Shown here in pieces: positions 40,229 through 49,297 of a DNA stretch of 64,000 bases (within the stretch, counting starts at the first letter, position 1; every line of letters starts with the position of its first letter). The notes under the pieces are model-generated. The model made no database searches, was not told the DNA's origin, and saw nothing but the letters and a program-made list of their open reading frames with translations. Made by a program: the position numbers and the translations under genes. The stretch covers positions 1 through 64,000 of the forward strand of contig DGUP01000055.1 of assembly GCA_002394685.1 (NCBI GenBank), in the 5' to 3' direction. Source of the stretch: Treponema sp. UBA4307. GTDB taxonomy: Bacteria; Spirochaetota; Spirochaetia; Treponematales; Treponemataceae.

Positions 40229-41071
40229 ATGAAAAAAATTCTGGCTATTGCCACCTGTGCTTTCGTAACTGCAGCATTGTTCACAAGCTGTGGTACTACA
40301 AAGGAAACTGCTAAAGCATCAACTACTGCTCCAGCAGCTTCAAAGGGTGCCCTTAACACTTCAACAAAGAAGGGAATGGACGCTGTTCCGGCTGAAGCTC
40401 TTGCAGAAGCAGCCGGCCTGAAAAACGGAGAAAAGGGAACAACCTTTGCAAACTCTGTTTTGGGACCATGGTCATTGAATGGTAACAAAAGCTATGTTAT
40501 GGACGATGCTTCCAACATGTACATCAATGTTCAGTATGAAGGAGCAAGATGGGCAGAAGACATCACAGCTTCAAAGGCTGCATTGATTGATGTAGGAGAT
40601 GGAGATAAAGCCCTTGCACTTAACCTGGGACTGAGCAATTCCAGCGACAAATATGGCATTCTCTTTAACATTTCAAAGCAGGGAGCTGAACCAAAGGATA
40701 TTTCTCAGGCAGTTGTAACAATGAGAGTATATATTCCAGAAGAACTCACACTTCCTAATGCAGAAGAATTTGTTCCAACCCTCAAGTTTGCAATCCGTGA
40801 TCCTAACTGGACACAGTATTTCTTCTCAGGAGAAGGCATTAAGGAATTCACTTTCTCTGACATTGGAGCAGGCTGGCACACAATCAAGATTGATTTCGGC
40901 AAGTTTGAATATGACCTGGGCTCTAAGAAGGGAACTTTCAAAGTACCATCAGCACCTGTAAAGAAGTGCAATATGATTGACCTTTACATTCAGGGAAAGA
41001 AGATTAATTCTAATCTGGATGTACCTATCATCATTGACTACGTAAACGTTTCTATTCCTCCAGAGAAATAA
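40229..41071 (+). CDS. carbohydrate-binding-like lipoprotein, 280 aa
   Basis: A lipoprotein with lipobox FTSC (Cys about residue 21) and a Thr/Ala/Ser-rich linker (about 22-60). A beta-sandwich domain then follows with 'GPWSLNGNKSYVMDD', 'DKALALNLGLSNSSDKYGILFNIS', 'VVTMRVYIPEELTLP', 'KFAIRDPNWTQYFFSG' and 'IIIDYVNVSI'. This pattern resembles carbohydrate-binding modules that accompany extracellular glycosidases. The gene sits just upstream of the alpha-galactosidase but is closed by its own terminator. I chose ATG 40229 because GGAG precedes it and the signal peptide starts there. Confidence 0.7.
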   Translation: MKKILAIATCAFVTAALFTSCGTTKETAKASTTAPAASKGALNTSTKKGMDAVPAEALAEAAGLKNGEKGTTFANSVLGPWSLNGNKSYVMDDASNMYINVQYEGARWAEDITASKAALIDVGDGDKALALNLGLSNSSDKYGILFNISKQGAEPKDISQAVVTMRVYIPEELTLPNAEEFVPTLKFAIRDPNWTQYFFSGEGIKEFTFSDIGAGWHTIKIDFGKFEYDLGSKKGTFKVPSAPVKKCNMIDLYIQGKKINSNLDVPIIIDYVNVSIPPEK

Positions 41072-41098
41072 TCATTCACTCATTTAAGTGATTTTACC

Positions 41099-41130
41099 GG
41101 GCCTTTGTTAAACAGAGGCCCTTTTTTTTT
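41099..41130 (+). terminator. intrinsic terminator before the alpha-galactosidase gene
   Basis: GGGCCT (41099..41104) pairs with AGGCCC (41116..41121) and is followed by nine T. Confidence 0.88.
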
Positions 41131-41189
41131 ACCTGCGCCTGCTAACAAAGAATTTAAGTAATTTTAAGTAAATTTCTTTAAAATATTTC

Positions 41190-41218
41190 TTTATAAAAGT
41201 TCACTACTGCTTTATAAT
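41190..41218 (+). promoter_or_regulatory. alpha-galactosidase promoter, predicted leaderless
   Basis: TTTATA (41190..41195, 4 of 6), 17 bp, perfect TATAAT (41213..41218). The ATG follows at 41225 after only 6 nt, with no Shine-Dalgarno. Confidence 0.6.
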
Positions 41219-41224
41219 TTCTGT

Positions 41225-43441
41225 ATGAAAATTACATATAACGAAAAGACAAGAGTCTTTGCAATTGAAACAGAAAATACAGGTTACTATATTGGCCTGG
41301 TTGATAAGGAAAATTTTGCAGGTCACATCCATTATGGAAAAAAACTGGATGCTGAAGATCTTTTATATAAACTTTTAAGGATTGAAGAGAATCCGAAAAC
41401 TCCTTCCCAGAATGAAAGAGACAGACTATCCTTCTACGATTCTTTTGCCTTTGAATATCCTTGCGGTGGAATCGGAGACTTTAGGGAAAGCGCCCTTAAT
41501 GTAAAAAACAGCCTGGGCCAGAGCGCAGTTAATCTTCAGTATAAAAGCCATGAAATCTTAAAGGGAAAACCTGATCTTGAAGGTTTGCCTCACACCTGGG
41601 GAAACGAAAAAGATTCTATGACACTACTTCTTCACTGCCAGGATCCGGTTTTAAATCTTCATGTAATTTTGTCATACAGTATTTTTGAAGGTCTTGATGT
41701 AATCGCCCGCTCCGTAAAAATCATAAATGAAGGAAAGGAAAATCTTTCTTTAACAAAAGTTTATTCCCTCAATCTTGATATGGAAAACAAAAACTTTGAC
41801 TTTATCAGTCTTCACGGTTCCTGGGCAAGAGAACGCCATCTGGACCGCACACCACTTTTCCACGGTAAAGTTATGACTTCTTCAATAAGAGGGGAAACCA
41901 GTCATCAGGAACATTCTTTCTTTGCCCTTGCATCTAAGAATACAAATTACGATTCTGGTGAAGTTTACGGATTTAACTTTATCTATTCTGGAAATTTTAT
42001 TTCTCTGGCTCAGCTTGACCAGTTTGAAAATGTAAGAGCCTGCATGGGTATTGCTCCGGAAGGATTTGAATGGCAGCTTAAACCGGGAGAATCATTTACT
42101 GCACCGGAAGCCCTTGTTGTTTATTCAGATAAAGGCTTGAACTCAATGGCCCAGAATTTCCATAAAATTACCAGGGACCATTTAATACGTGGTGAATATA
42201 AAGACAAAATGCGTCCTATTTTAATTAACAACTGGGAAGCAACATATTTTAATTTTGACACGGAAAAACTTCTGGATATTGCAAGAGAAGCCAGTAAAGA
42301 TGGAATTGAAATGCTGGTTATGGATGACGGCTGGTTCGGTCACAGAAACAATGATGAATCATCTTTAGGTGACTGGTTTGTTAATGAAGAAAAAATTCAA
42401 GGGGGTCTAAAGCACCTTGTTGATGAAGTTAATAAACTGGGAATGAAATTCGGAATCTGGTTTGAGCCTGAAATGATTTCTCCTGATTCTGAACTGTATA
42501 AGGCACATCCGGACTGGGCCATTCAGGTTAAAGACAGAAAAGCAGGACTTTGCCGCTGTCAGTATGTTCTTGATTTGAGCAGGCAGGAAGTTTGTGATTA
42601 TACCTTTAACCAGATTGCTTCAATTCTTCGCTCTGCAAACATTGAATATGTTAAGTGGGATATGAACCGTCAGCTTGCTGATTTAGGTTCTGCCTGTCTT
42701 GATAAAGAAAACCAGGGAGAACTTTATCACCGCTATGTACTGGCAGTTTACGCCCTGCAGGAAAGATTAACGAAAGAATTCCCTCATCTTCTTCTGGAAA
42801 ACTGTTCTGGTGGAGGTGCCCGTTTTGATGCAGGCATGCTTTATTATTCTCCACAGATCTGGTGTTCAGATGATACAGATGCAATTGAACGTCTGGAAAT
42901 TCAGGAAGGTACATCTTTAGTTTACCCTCTCAGTGCAATGGGTGCCCATGTTTCAACATGTCCAAATCATGCCTGTGGAAGAGTTACTCCTTTCAGAACA
43001 AGAGGCTTTGTTGCCCTGGCCGGAACTTTCGGATATGAACTTGATATTACAAAAATTCCTGCGGAAGACAGAGCACTGATTCCTGGTCAGATTGAAATGT
43101 ACAAAAAATACAATCCACTTGTACGTACAGGAGATTATTTCAGAGTTGCTTCTTATTCAGAAAATCATGAATGGGATGCCTGGGAAGTAGTAAGTTCTGA
43201 CAAAAATCAGGCACTTCTTACTCTGGTGCAGGTTTTAAATCATCCTAACTTTCATTCAAGAAGAGTTTACCTGAAGGGACTGGATGAAAAGAAAAAGTAT
43301 AATATTATAATGGAAGATTCCAACGGGGCAAAAACAGATATGGGTTGCTGGTCAGGATTAACACTGATGAATGCAGGACTTATGCTACCAAGACTCTGGG
43401 GCGATTTCCAGTCTCAGTTGCTTTATTTTAAGGCATGCTGA
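41225..43441 (+). CDS. GH36 alpha-galactosidase
   Basis: A 738-residue GH36 enzyme that releases terminal alpha-1,6-galactose from raffinose-type sugars or galactomannan. 'MLVMDDGWFGHRNNDESSLGDW' in part, 'IWFEPEMISPDSELYKAHPDW' in part, the nucleophile Asp in 'VKWDMNRQ' and the acid/base Asp in 'IWCSDDTDAIERL' are visible. There is no signal peptide, so it is cytoplasmic and acts on imported oligosaccharides. It fits with GalT (26.9 kb), which uses the galactose, and with the mannan locus at 57-64 kb. The gene begins with a leaderless-type ATG. Confidence 0.95.
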   Translation: MKITYNEKTRVFAIETENTGYYIGLVDKENFAGHIHYGKKLDAEDLLYKLLRIEENPKTPSQNERDRLSFYDSFAFEYPCGGIGDFRESALNVKNSLGQSAVNLQYKSHEILKGKPDLEGLPHTWGNEKDSMTLLLHCQDPVLNLHVILSYSIFEGLDVIARSVKIINEGKENLSLTKVYSLNLDMENKNFDFISLHGSWARERHLDRTPLFHGKVMTSSIRGETSHQEHSFFALASKNTNYDSGEVYGFNFIYSGNFISLAQLDQFENVRACMGIAPEGFEWQLKPGESFTAPEALVVYSDKGLNSMAQNFHKITRDHLIRGEYKDKMRPILINNWEATYFNFDTEKLLDIAREASKDGIEMLVMDDGWFGHRNNDESSLGDWFVNEEKIQGGLKHLVDEVNKLGMKFGIWFEPEMISPDSELYKAHPDWAIQVKDRKAGLCRCQYVLDLSRQEVCDYTFNQIASILRSANIEYVKWDMNRQLADLGSACLDKENQGELYHRYVLAVYALQERLTKEFPHLLLENCSGGGARFDAGMLYYSPQIWCSDDTDAIERLEIQEGTSLVYPLSAMGAHVSTCPNHACGRVTPFRTRGFVALAGTFGYELDITKIPAEDRALIPGQIEMYKKYNPLVRTGDYFRVASYSENHEWDAWEVVSSDKNQALLTLVQVLNHPNFHSRRVYLKGLDEKKKYNIIMEDSNGAKTDMGCWSGLTLMNAGLMLPRLWGDFQSQLLYFKAC

Positions 43442-43447
43442 TTTTAT

Positions 43448-43507
43448 CCCCCGCATGACGGGGACTATTTTCTGAAGGCCTGAACTGTTTAACAGAACAG
43501 GCCTTTC
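43448..43507. terminator. bidirectional terminator region between alpha-galactosidase and Wzi-like gene
   Basis: Two hairpins: CCCCG/CGGGG (about 43449..43463), then AAGGCCTG (43475..43482) with CAGGCCTT (43498..43505) flanked by complementary TGA/TCA. A further ATTCCGG/CCGGAAT pairing (about 43513..43556) lies closer to the minus-strand gene. Together they separate the convergent genes. Confidence 0.75.
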
Positions 43508-43561
43508 AGTACAGATTCCGGATAAGGACAAGTCTGCACCTGTCTCCTCCGGAATATTTTT

Positions 43562-45373
43562 TTACCACTTATAGCGCAGGCCAATGTAGAAATAGTTGTT
43601 AAACTGATTAGTAAAGTTAGAAACCCAGTCTGCCTTATATGCAGCAACCAGTTCTTCTTCGCTTGTATAATCTACTCCATTATAAGTGTAATAATCGATT
43701 TCACCATCGTCATCTGTATCTACAGAAGTGGTTAAGCCTCCGGTAAAGAGATTTGAATCTACTCCTTTATTTCTAATATATTCAGCAGTATAGCCTGCCA
43801 TTACAGAAACACTTCCCCAGTTAAAGCGGCCTAAAACATATTTTGCTTCCACTCCACCCTGGAAAATATACATCATATGTTCCTGATTTAAGAAGTTCAG
43901 GGAATTCCAGGCAGAAGGAAGATATGACCATTTACCATCTTCTTTTGAAAGCATTACGTGCTCATAAATGCTGCCATCAGTTGCATACACTCCCTCTTCA
44001 GCAAGTATGTAGCGCATTGCTTCATTTACAGGAAGGGTTTCAGCAGAATTACCGTGACGGGCAAATGCAAAGTTGAAGGTCAGGTCCAGATTTTTTACAG
44101 GACTTATATCAAAGGACAGTTTTACCTGATCAGAATTTGGTGGAAGAGAAGTACCAATTGGCAGACCATTGTTTGTATAATTCTGATAGTTGTAAGTATT
44201 TTCTGTGATAGTTTTTTCAGTATCATCAGAATAATCCCAGTGAGAATAAGTATATGGAGTTACAAAAGTATAATCCAGGGCAACTTTTGAAATAATGAAA
44301 TCTTCCGGATAATAAATAAGACCGGTTCTGGCAGCAATACGAAGTTTTGTATCAAAATTAAACTTTACTAAATCGTTGAAGTTTACATCATCAACAAACA
44401 AATCAGTAGACCACAAAAGACCATCAATTATTCTGTAATTGAAAAGAAGTCCCATCTGTAAATTATCTTCGCATCCTCCAATTCCCTGAAGAGCCATGTA
44501 TGGAGCAGGAAGGAAATATGAAAAATCAAAGCGTTTTCCAAATACGACATTTTCATAATATGCCAGGGAAATTCTTGGAGTGATATTAAATTCAAACTGG
44601 TGGAAAGTCAGATACTTGTTTGGAAGGAGCATTGTTCCATCATAAGATTTAGAAGCACCAATTGCGCTGTAAAGTTGAGTATAATTCCAGCGTTCTTTGC
44701 GGAGAGTAAAAATTATATTTGCCGAATGATATGCGCCTTCACTAAGGGTAAGTCCATCCCCCAGGAATCTGCCGAAACCGAGGCGGCTTAATCCTGCCTG
44801 AACATAATAGCTTGTGTTGCCAACAGAAATTAAATCATCTGTGTCCAGATAAGTGTATAATGGACCAATTTCACCAGGGTCCTGCAAAGTATCTCTATAA
44901 AAATTTGAGGCCCATGGATAGAAGGTAGAAATGTATTCTTTAGCAGTTTTATTATATCCTGCAAAACCCAGTCTGTAACCAATACCAACTAAATCATCAA
45001 AGAATACAATGTCACCGTTTACTTCAGGTTCACCGTCAACTCCAAAATATGAATCTCCGTTGGAATTTTTATAATTCACATTTGCATCAAGCTGAACATG
45101 CCAGCCTTTTCCAGTAAGTTCTTCCCAGTAAGCCTGTGCCTTTTTGGACTGACTGCTGCTCCCCTTCTCTATTACAGTATTAAGGATTTCCTTAATTACA
45201 TTCACAGGATAAGGTCTGACAGGAGGAAGATTAGAAATCACTCCCTGACTTTCCCACTTCTGGGCATCCTTGTAAAAATCATGATTTGGATCTACAGACA
45301 TCTGAGCAAATGCGGATGCTGAAAAAAGTGCTGTAAGCAGAACAAAAACAATTTTGTAAAACTTAGTCTTCAT
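43562..45373 (-). CDS. outer-membrane beta-barrel, Wzi-like (copy 2)
   Basis: A 603-residue secreted protein with a signal peptide (about 1-23, ASAFA) and an N-terminal helical module 'DPNHDFYKDAQKWESQGVIS' similar to the start of Wzi/capsule-assembly proteins. A long aromatic beta-barrel follows ('YYVQAGLSRLGFGRFLGDGLTLSEGAYHSANIIF' in part) ending 'NYFYIGLRYKW' with an aromatic last residue. It overlaps the upstream paralogue by 11 bp. Wzi anchors capsule at the outer membrane in enterics; here the ligand is unknown. An alternative is a generic porin-like barrel. Confidence 0.7.
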   Translation of the reverse strand: MKTKFYKIVFVLLTALFSASAFAQMSVDPNHDFYKDAQKWESQGVISNLPPVRPYPVNVIKEILNTVIEKGSSSQSKKAQAYWEELTGKGWHVQLDANVNYKNSNGDSYFGVDGEPEVNGDIVFFDDLVGIGYRLGFAGYNKTAKEYISTFYPWASNFYRDTLQDPGEIGPLYTYLDTDDLISVGNTSYYVQAGLSRLGFGRFLGDGLTLSEGAYHSANIIFTLRKERWNYTQLYSAIGASKSYDGTMLLPNKYLTFHQFEFNITPRISLAYYENVVFGKRFDFSYFLPAPYMALQGIGGCEDNLQMGLLFNYRIIDGLLWSTDLFVDDVNFNDLVKFNFDTKLRIAARTGLIYYPEDFIISKVALDYTFVTPYTYSHWDYSDDTEKTITENTYNYQNYTNNGLPIGTSLPPNSDQVKLSFDISPVKNLDLTFNFAFARHGNSAETLPVNEAMRYILAEEGVYATDGSIYEHVMLSKEDGKWSYLPSAWNSLNFLNQEHMMYIFQGGVEAKYVLGRFNWGSVSVMAGYTAEYIRNKGVDSNLFTGGLTTSVDTDDDGEIDYYTYNGVDYTSEEELVAAYKADWVSNFTNQFNNYFYIGLRYKW

Positions 45374-47126
45374 TTTCGTTTAACTCCTCTTGATTGAAAG
45401 ATTGACTTTCATTGGATTTATTATTCTTATTATTTTGAATTAAATGATTTGCAAGTTTAGAAAGATCGAAGGACAGGGATGCGGCAAACTCTGGTCCGCA
45501 CTGGAAATTACCGGACACATTATCTGCATTAAATACAAAGACAAAGGCCCCCTGCATTGTAAGAGAAAGATAATCATTAAAATTATAGGAACCACGCAAG
45601 GCAAATCTGTTTAAATATTCAGGAATACCGCTTGGTGTTACAAGTGCCTGTCTGCGCTTTGCTTCTTCAAGCCCCTGCTCAGTTTTGTCAGGATAAACCC
45701 ATTCACCGTCCGCAGCAGAAGTATCGTGACCACCCCAGTTAAGGGCATCAGTAAAAACTTTAGTTCCGGAATATTCGCCTGCAGCCTTAAAGAGATAATC
45801 AAAACTAACATTCCAGTTTGTACGTGATTCATATCCCAGACTGATTTGGCCGGCAACTGTATCCGGGCCAAAAGGACTTCCTACCCATTCATAGAAAATT
45901 GTCTGGTCACCAATATTTTCCCTGTAAGTTCTTACAAGAGACCAGTTAGGATCTTCTTTAATGTAAAGATAAGGCTGAGCATAATATCCTTCTGCCCAGA
46001 TATGTATCTGTCCTTCCGGAAGAGGAATGATTGATTCAGCTCCCAGCTGGAATCCCATTGCATTTGGTGTAGTATCATTAGGCCAGTTTTTAAGTTCATA
46101 ACTTGTCTGAAACTGATCCTGGGCAAAAAGTCCGTAAAGCCTTAAATACGGGCATGGAGCATATGCAAGTTTAAAACACATGTAAGCGCAGGTAAAACCT
46201 TCTTCATAAGATTTTCCTGAATAATCAAGCCATGGTGTAAGACCATGATAAATTCCAAATGGATTTAAGAATCTTAATTCAAGAGGAGCGTAAACAAGAA
46301 TGCTCTCCATTGCACCGAACTGAATTTTCTTAAAGAGGCGGAGATCAAAACGATGGGTATACATATACTTGTCAACGTTGAACTGAGTAACATTCATATC
46401 GAACTTGAAATTTGGAGAAAAGAATTCCAGGTTTGCCCATGAAGAACCTGTCATATATTGACTTAAAATTACAGATCCGTTAATGCTGCGGCCGATTGAC
46501 TGTCCTCCAAGACCAATTCTGAAATTTATCTGAGAGTCTTTCGGCAGGTCCAGTCCGGTTGAAAGATATCCGTATCGCGGGAAATTTACATCAACAGAAT
46601 TAACTGGAAAAGGAATATTTACATAGTTATCATTGTGAAGGGACCAGCCGCCACTTTGAGTAAAGGCCAGATCCATTTCCATTGTGAGATAATCTTCTAT
46701 ATTAAAAGAAGCTGGAACTGTTAAAAATTCTTTTCTGCTATATCTGTCATAAACCCAGCTTAATTCATCATTATTTTTATAATAGCCTTCAAGATTTATT
46801 TCTGGTTCAAGTCCAAATGAAAATAATCCGCTCTCAAAAGAAACGCTTCCATCTGAAATATAGTCCATAATTTTATCATAGTAATATTTTGAAGAAGGAC
46901 TAAGGCTGTCATAATTGTATTCACTTAAAAGAAGTTTAATCTGACCGATTGTCAATGGCGAATCATCAGAAAAATCAACTCTTCCATTTTGAATGGCCAG
47001 AGAAGTAAGGGCATCATAAACCCAGGAATCACTCTGCACTAATTCTTTATCTCTCCTTGGAGATGCATAAGCAGCCGTAAGAAGTAAAAAACAAAAGATT
47101 GATGTTAAAATTTTTTTTACATTCAT
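45363..47126 (-). CDS. outer-membrane beta-barrel, Wzi-like (copy 1)
   Basis: A 587-residue protein with a signal peptide (about 1-21, AAYA) and the same architecture as the downstream gene. 'SWVYDALTSLAIQNGRVDFSDDSPLTIGQIKLLLSEY' (in part) matches the N-terminal module, followed by a beta-barrel rich in Tyr/Trp/Phe. The C-terminus carries an unusual Asn/Lys/Glu-rich hydrophilic tail of about 25 residues past the barrel, so the last strand is not at the very end. GGGAG lies upstream of the ATG. It is the first gene of the pair. Confidence 0.68.
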   Translation of the reverse strand: MNVKKILTSIFCFLLLTAAYASPRRDKELVQSDSWVYDALTSLAIQNGRVDFSDDSPLTIGQIKLLLSEYNYDSLSPSSKYYYDKIMDYISDGSVSFESGLFSFGLEPEINLEGYYKNNDELSWVYDRYSRKEFLTVPASFNIEDYLTMEMDLAFTQSGGWSLHNDNYVNIPFPVNSVDVNFPRYGYLSTGLDLPKDSQINFRIGLGGQSIGRSINGSVILSQYMTGSSWANLEFFSPNFKFDMNVTQFNVDKYMYTHRFDLRLFKKIQFGAMESILVYAPLELRFLNPFGIYHGLTPWLDYSGKSYEEGFTCAYMCFKLAYAPCPYLRLYGLFAQDQFQTSYELKNWPNDTTPNAMGFQLGAESIIPLPEGQIHIWAEGYYAQPYLYIKEDPNWSLVRTYRENIGDQTIFYEWVGSPFGPDTVAGQISLGYESRTNWNVSFDYLFKAAGEYSGTKVFTDALNWGGHDTSAADGEWVYPDKTEQGLEEAKRRQALVTPSGIPEYLNRFALRGSYNFNDYLSLTMQGAFVFVFNADNVSGNFQCGPEFAASLSFDLSKLANHLIQNNKNNKSNESQSFNQEELNENED

Positions 47127-47161
47127 AAAACGCTCCCGTCATACTAATAACAATCCTTTTA

Positions 47162-47190
47162 AGAATAAACCATTGAAAATATTAATACAA
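47162..47190 (-). promoter_or_regulatory. promoter of the Wzi-like pair
   Basis: TTGTAT (47185..47190), 17 bp, TATTCT (47162..47167) on the minus strand. Confidence 0.5.
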
Positions 47191-47211
47191 GACGGGGAAT
47201 ACTTTTGAAAA

Positions 47212-47255
47212 TAAAAAAAATCCTGAAATCTCATAGGGAATTTGATTTCAGGATT
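47212..47255 (-). terminator. intrinsic terminator after the DUF1302-like barrel gene
   Basis: AATCCTGAAATC (47219..47230) pairs perfectly with GATTTCAGGATT (47244..47255), then a U-run on the minus strand. It ends the RND exporter operon. Confidence 0.92.
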
Positions 47256-47261
47256 ATACTT

Positions 47262-48479
47262 CTAGAACGAAAATCTGGCATTCAGAATAAAGGATGAAAG
47301 ATCTTTATATTTTCCGTAACTTCCTTCTTTCTGAGGACCAGGAAGAAAAATTATAGCTCCAGCATTTAAAGTAATCTGATCTGAAAGATTGTATTTGATT
47401 GAAGGATTCAGCAGACTGTCAAAACAATCAAATTCTAAAATTCCAGAAAAACTAATTTCAATAGTATCATGAAGAAGATTTTTTGAAAGACTGACTGTAG
47501 TTCCATGAGAAAAGGAATTTTCTTTTTCAATATTCTCCAGATTCCCGTTTACATAATCAAGATAATACTGAGCTGTAATAGTCCATCCTTCCGGCATCCA
47601 GTCAATTCCAGCAAGAGCTGAGAATTCGTTATGCTGACTTGTACTGGTGGAAGTTCCAGAAATAGACTTTTCCGTTATGATTGTTTCAGCTTTTTTTTGA
47701 AAATGTCTTAAAGGGAAAACTGCTGTTTCCATTCTAAATACTACAGGGCCTAAAGGAAGAGCTGCATCAATACCTGCCATTCCCATTCTTTTATAGTTCC
47801 CTGATACTTCAAATGTTAAAGAATAATCAAGAAAAGGATTATCATCCCAGCCATAGAATCCATATAAGGAAATATCCAGAGCTGATAAATAAAAGGAACA
47901 TCTTATTCCATATTCGCTGTTCCATATTGCATATTCCGGCTTTTCTAAAACTTCAGGAGAAACTGGTAAAAGAGCCGGAGTGAAAAATGGAATCCATAAA
48001 AAATCTGAAGAAAAATTATTTTTATTCAGCGAAAGGCAGACAGCATCTACAGCAAGTTTGGAATCTCCCTTTATAAGTGAACTAAGGGTTGATAAATCGG
48101 AAGGGCAAATTACATTTGTAATATCTATTCCATCAGATTTTCCCCAAACTATTTTCTGACGGCCAATTCTTATGCCCCAGAAAGAATCAGTGTAATCAAT
48201 CCAAAGTTCATCTAAAGAAAAAGCGATATCACTTTCCAGAGAATCATAGTTAATGGAAAGTTGACCAAAGGCAGAAGAGTTTCCATAATAAGCATCTACC
48301 TTGCCTGTGAAGGAAGTATCACCTGCAAGAAAACGTCCTGCATAAGATTCATTGTCAGTCCATGGAGCAGCCAGAGCCCAGTTAGTTTCAAGGACCCCGG
48401 AAAAATCAATTCCATTTTGAGCTGACAAACTTATACTGATAATTGTAGTTAAGAATGCAGCAAATAATATTTTTTTCAT
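47262..48479 (-). CDS. DUF1302-like outer-membrane barrel of an RND exporter cassette
   Basis: A 405-residue secreted protein (signal peptide SLSAQ at about 20). The region 'ELWIDYTDSFWGIRIGRQKIVWGKSDGIDITNVICPSDL' (in part) matches the DUF1302-type signature in which a strand is followed by GRQ..WG.sDGi. The rest forms beta-strands and ends in FSF. It overlaps the LolA-like gene by 1 nt (TGATG). It is probably the outer-membrane component that works with the RND protein and a LolA-like carrier. Confidence 0.75.
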   Translation of the reverse strand: MKKILFAAFLTTIISISLSAQNGIDFSGVLETNWALAAPWTDNESYAGRFLAGDTSFTGKVDAYYGNSSAFGQLSINYDSLESDIAFSLDELWIDYTDSFWGIRIGRQKIVWGKSDGIDITNVICPSDLSTLSSLIKGDSKLAVDAVCLSLNKNNFSSDFLWIPFFTPALLPVSPEVLEKPEYAIWNSEYGIRCSFYLSALDISLYGFYGWDDNPFLDYSLTFEVSGNYKRMGMAGIDAALPLGPVVFRMETAVFPLRHFQKKAETIITEKSISGTSTSTSQHNEFSALAGIDWMPEGWTITAQYYLDYVNGNLENIEKENSFSHGTTVSLSKNLLHDTIEISFSGILEFDCFDSLLNPSIKYNLSDQITLNAGAIIFLPGPQKEGSYGKYKDLSSFILNARFSF

Positions 48480-49282
48480 CAGCGGATTCTTCCTTTTTCA
48501 ATAGCAGATACTGTAAAGAGAGAATCATCAATATCTTCAGCATCATAGGAAATGTTTTTTGTTTCAATCAGAGACCAGGTTCCAGTCTGAACATTTTCCA
48601 TCTTCATAACCTGTGCTGTTGTATAACCTTTAATAACCGTAAAGTTGCTGCAGGTAAGAATTCTGTGAAGCTGATTTTGTCTGTCATAAAATTCTGCTTT
48701 GCAAAGAATGAAATCCTTTTTGGAAATCCAGGTAATGTAACGTGGATCCTTTTCAGTATTTGTTTTACTAATACATTCAATCTTATAGCAGAGAATTCCA
48801 TCAACACTTTCTTCACCTAAAAGTTTGTAATTATATTTATTAAGGCTTCTTTCACCCATATCCTGATAAGTAAAATCGGTTCCCATAAAGCTGCCTTCAC
48901 TTTCACTTCCACTGGAAGCAATACGTCGTGTCTTTTTCATTGCAGGCATATAGAGCCAGTTATCACTATCTTTTTTATTTCCATTTGAATCTTCCTTATA
49001 TTCAAACATCAGGTAGGCTGTTCCAGCAACGTCTTTTGGAGTTGTAAATACAATGACCTCTTTACTTACATCTCCATAATCTTTCGACTTCATTATAACT
49101 TCTCTCACTCTGTCTGAACCCTTTTTAGAATGAATGGTAAGGATTGCAGTTGAAGAAGAAGTTTTTGGTCCAGGTACTTCATCAGCCTTTTTCATAATGT
49201 CATAGCCTGAAAGATTCTGTGCATTAAGACCTGAAACTGCCGAAATAAAAATTGCGGTTAAAAAAATTAATGTTTTTTTCAT
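48479..49282 (-). CDS. LolA-like outer-membrane lipoprotein-sorting family protein
   Basis: A 267-residue periplasmic protein with a signal peptide (about 1-21). 'ILTIHSKKGSDRVREVIMKSKDY' (in part), 'GTAYLMFEYKEDS', 'WLYMPAMKKTRRI', 'FMGTDFTYQDMGERSL' and 'GILCYKIECISK' are hallmarks of the LolA-like/COG2834 family with a concave hydrophobic beta-sheet. Members are found with RND exporters and DUF1302-type barrels. The likely role is to carry a lipid or hydrophobic molecule from the RND protein to the outer membrane. AAGGAG precedes the ATG. Confidence 0.82.
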   Translation of the reverse strand: MKKTLIFLTAIFISAVSGLNAQNLSGYDIMKKADEVPGPKTSSSTAILTIHSKKGSDRVREVIMKSKDYGDVSKEVIVFTTPKDVAGTAYLMFEYKEDSNGNKKDSDNWLYMPAMKKTRRIASSGSESEGSFMGTDFTYQDMGERSLNKYNYKLLGEESVDGILCYKIECISKTNTEKDPRYITWISKKDFILCKAEFYDRQNQLHRILTCSNFTVIKGYTTAQVMKMENVQTGTWSLIETKNISYDAEDIDDSLFTVSAIEKGRIR

Positions 49283-49297
49283 GATTATAAACTCCTT

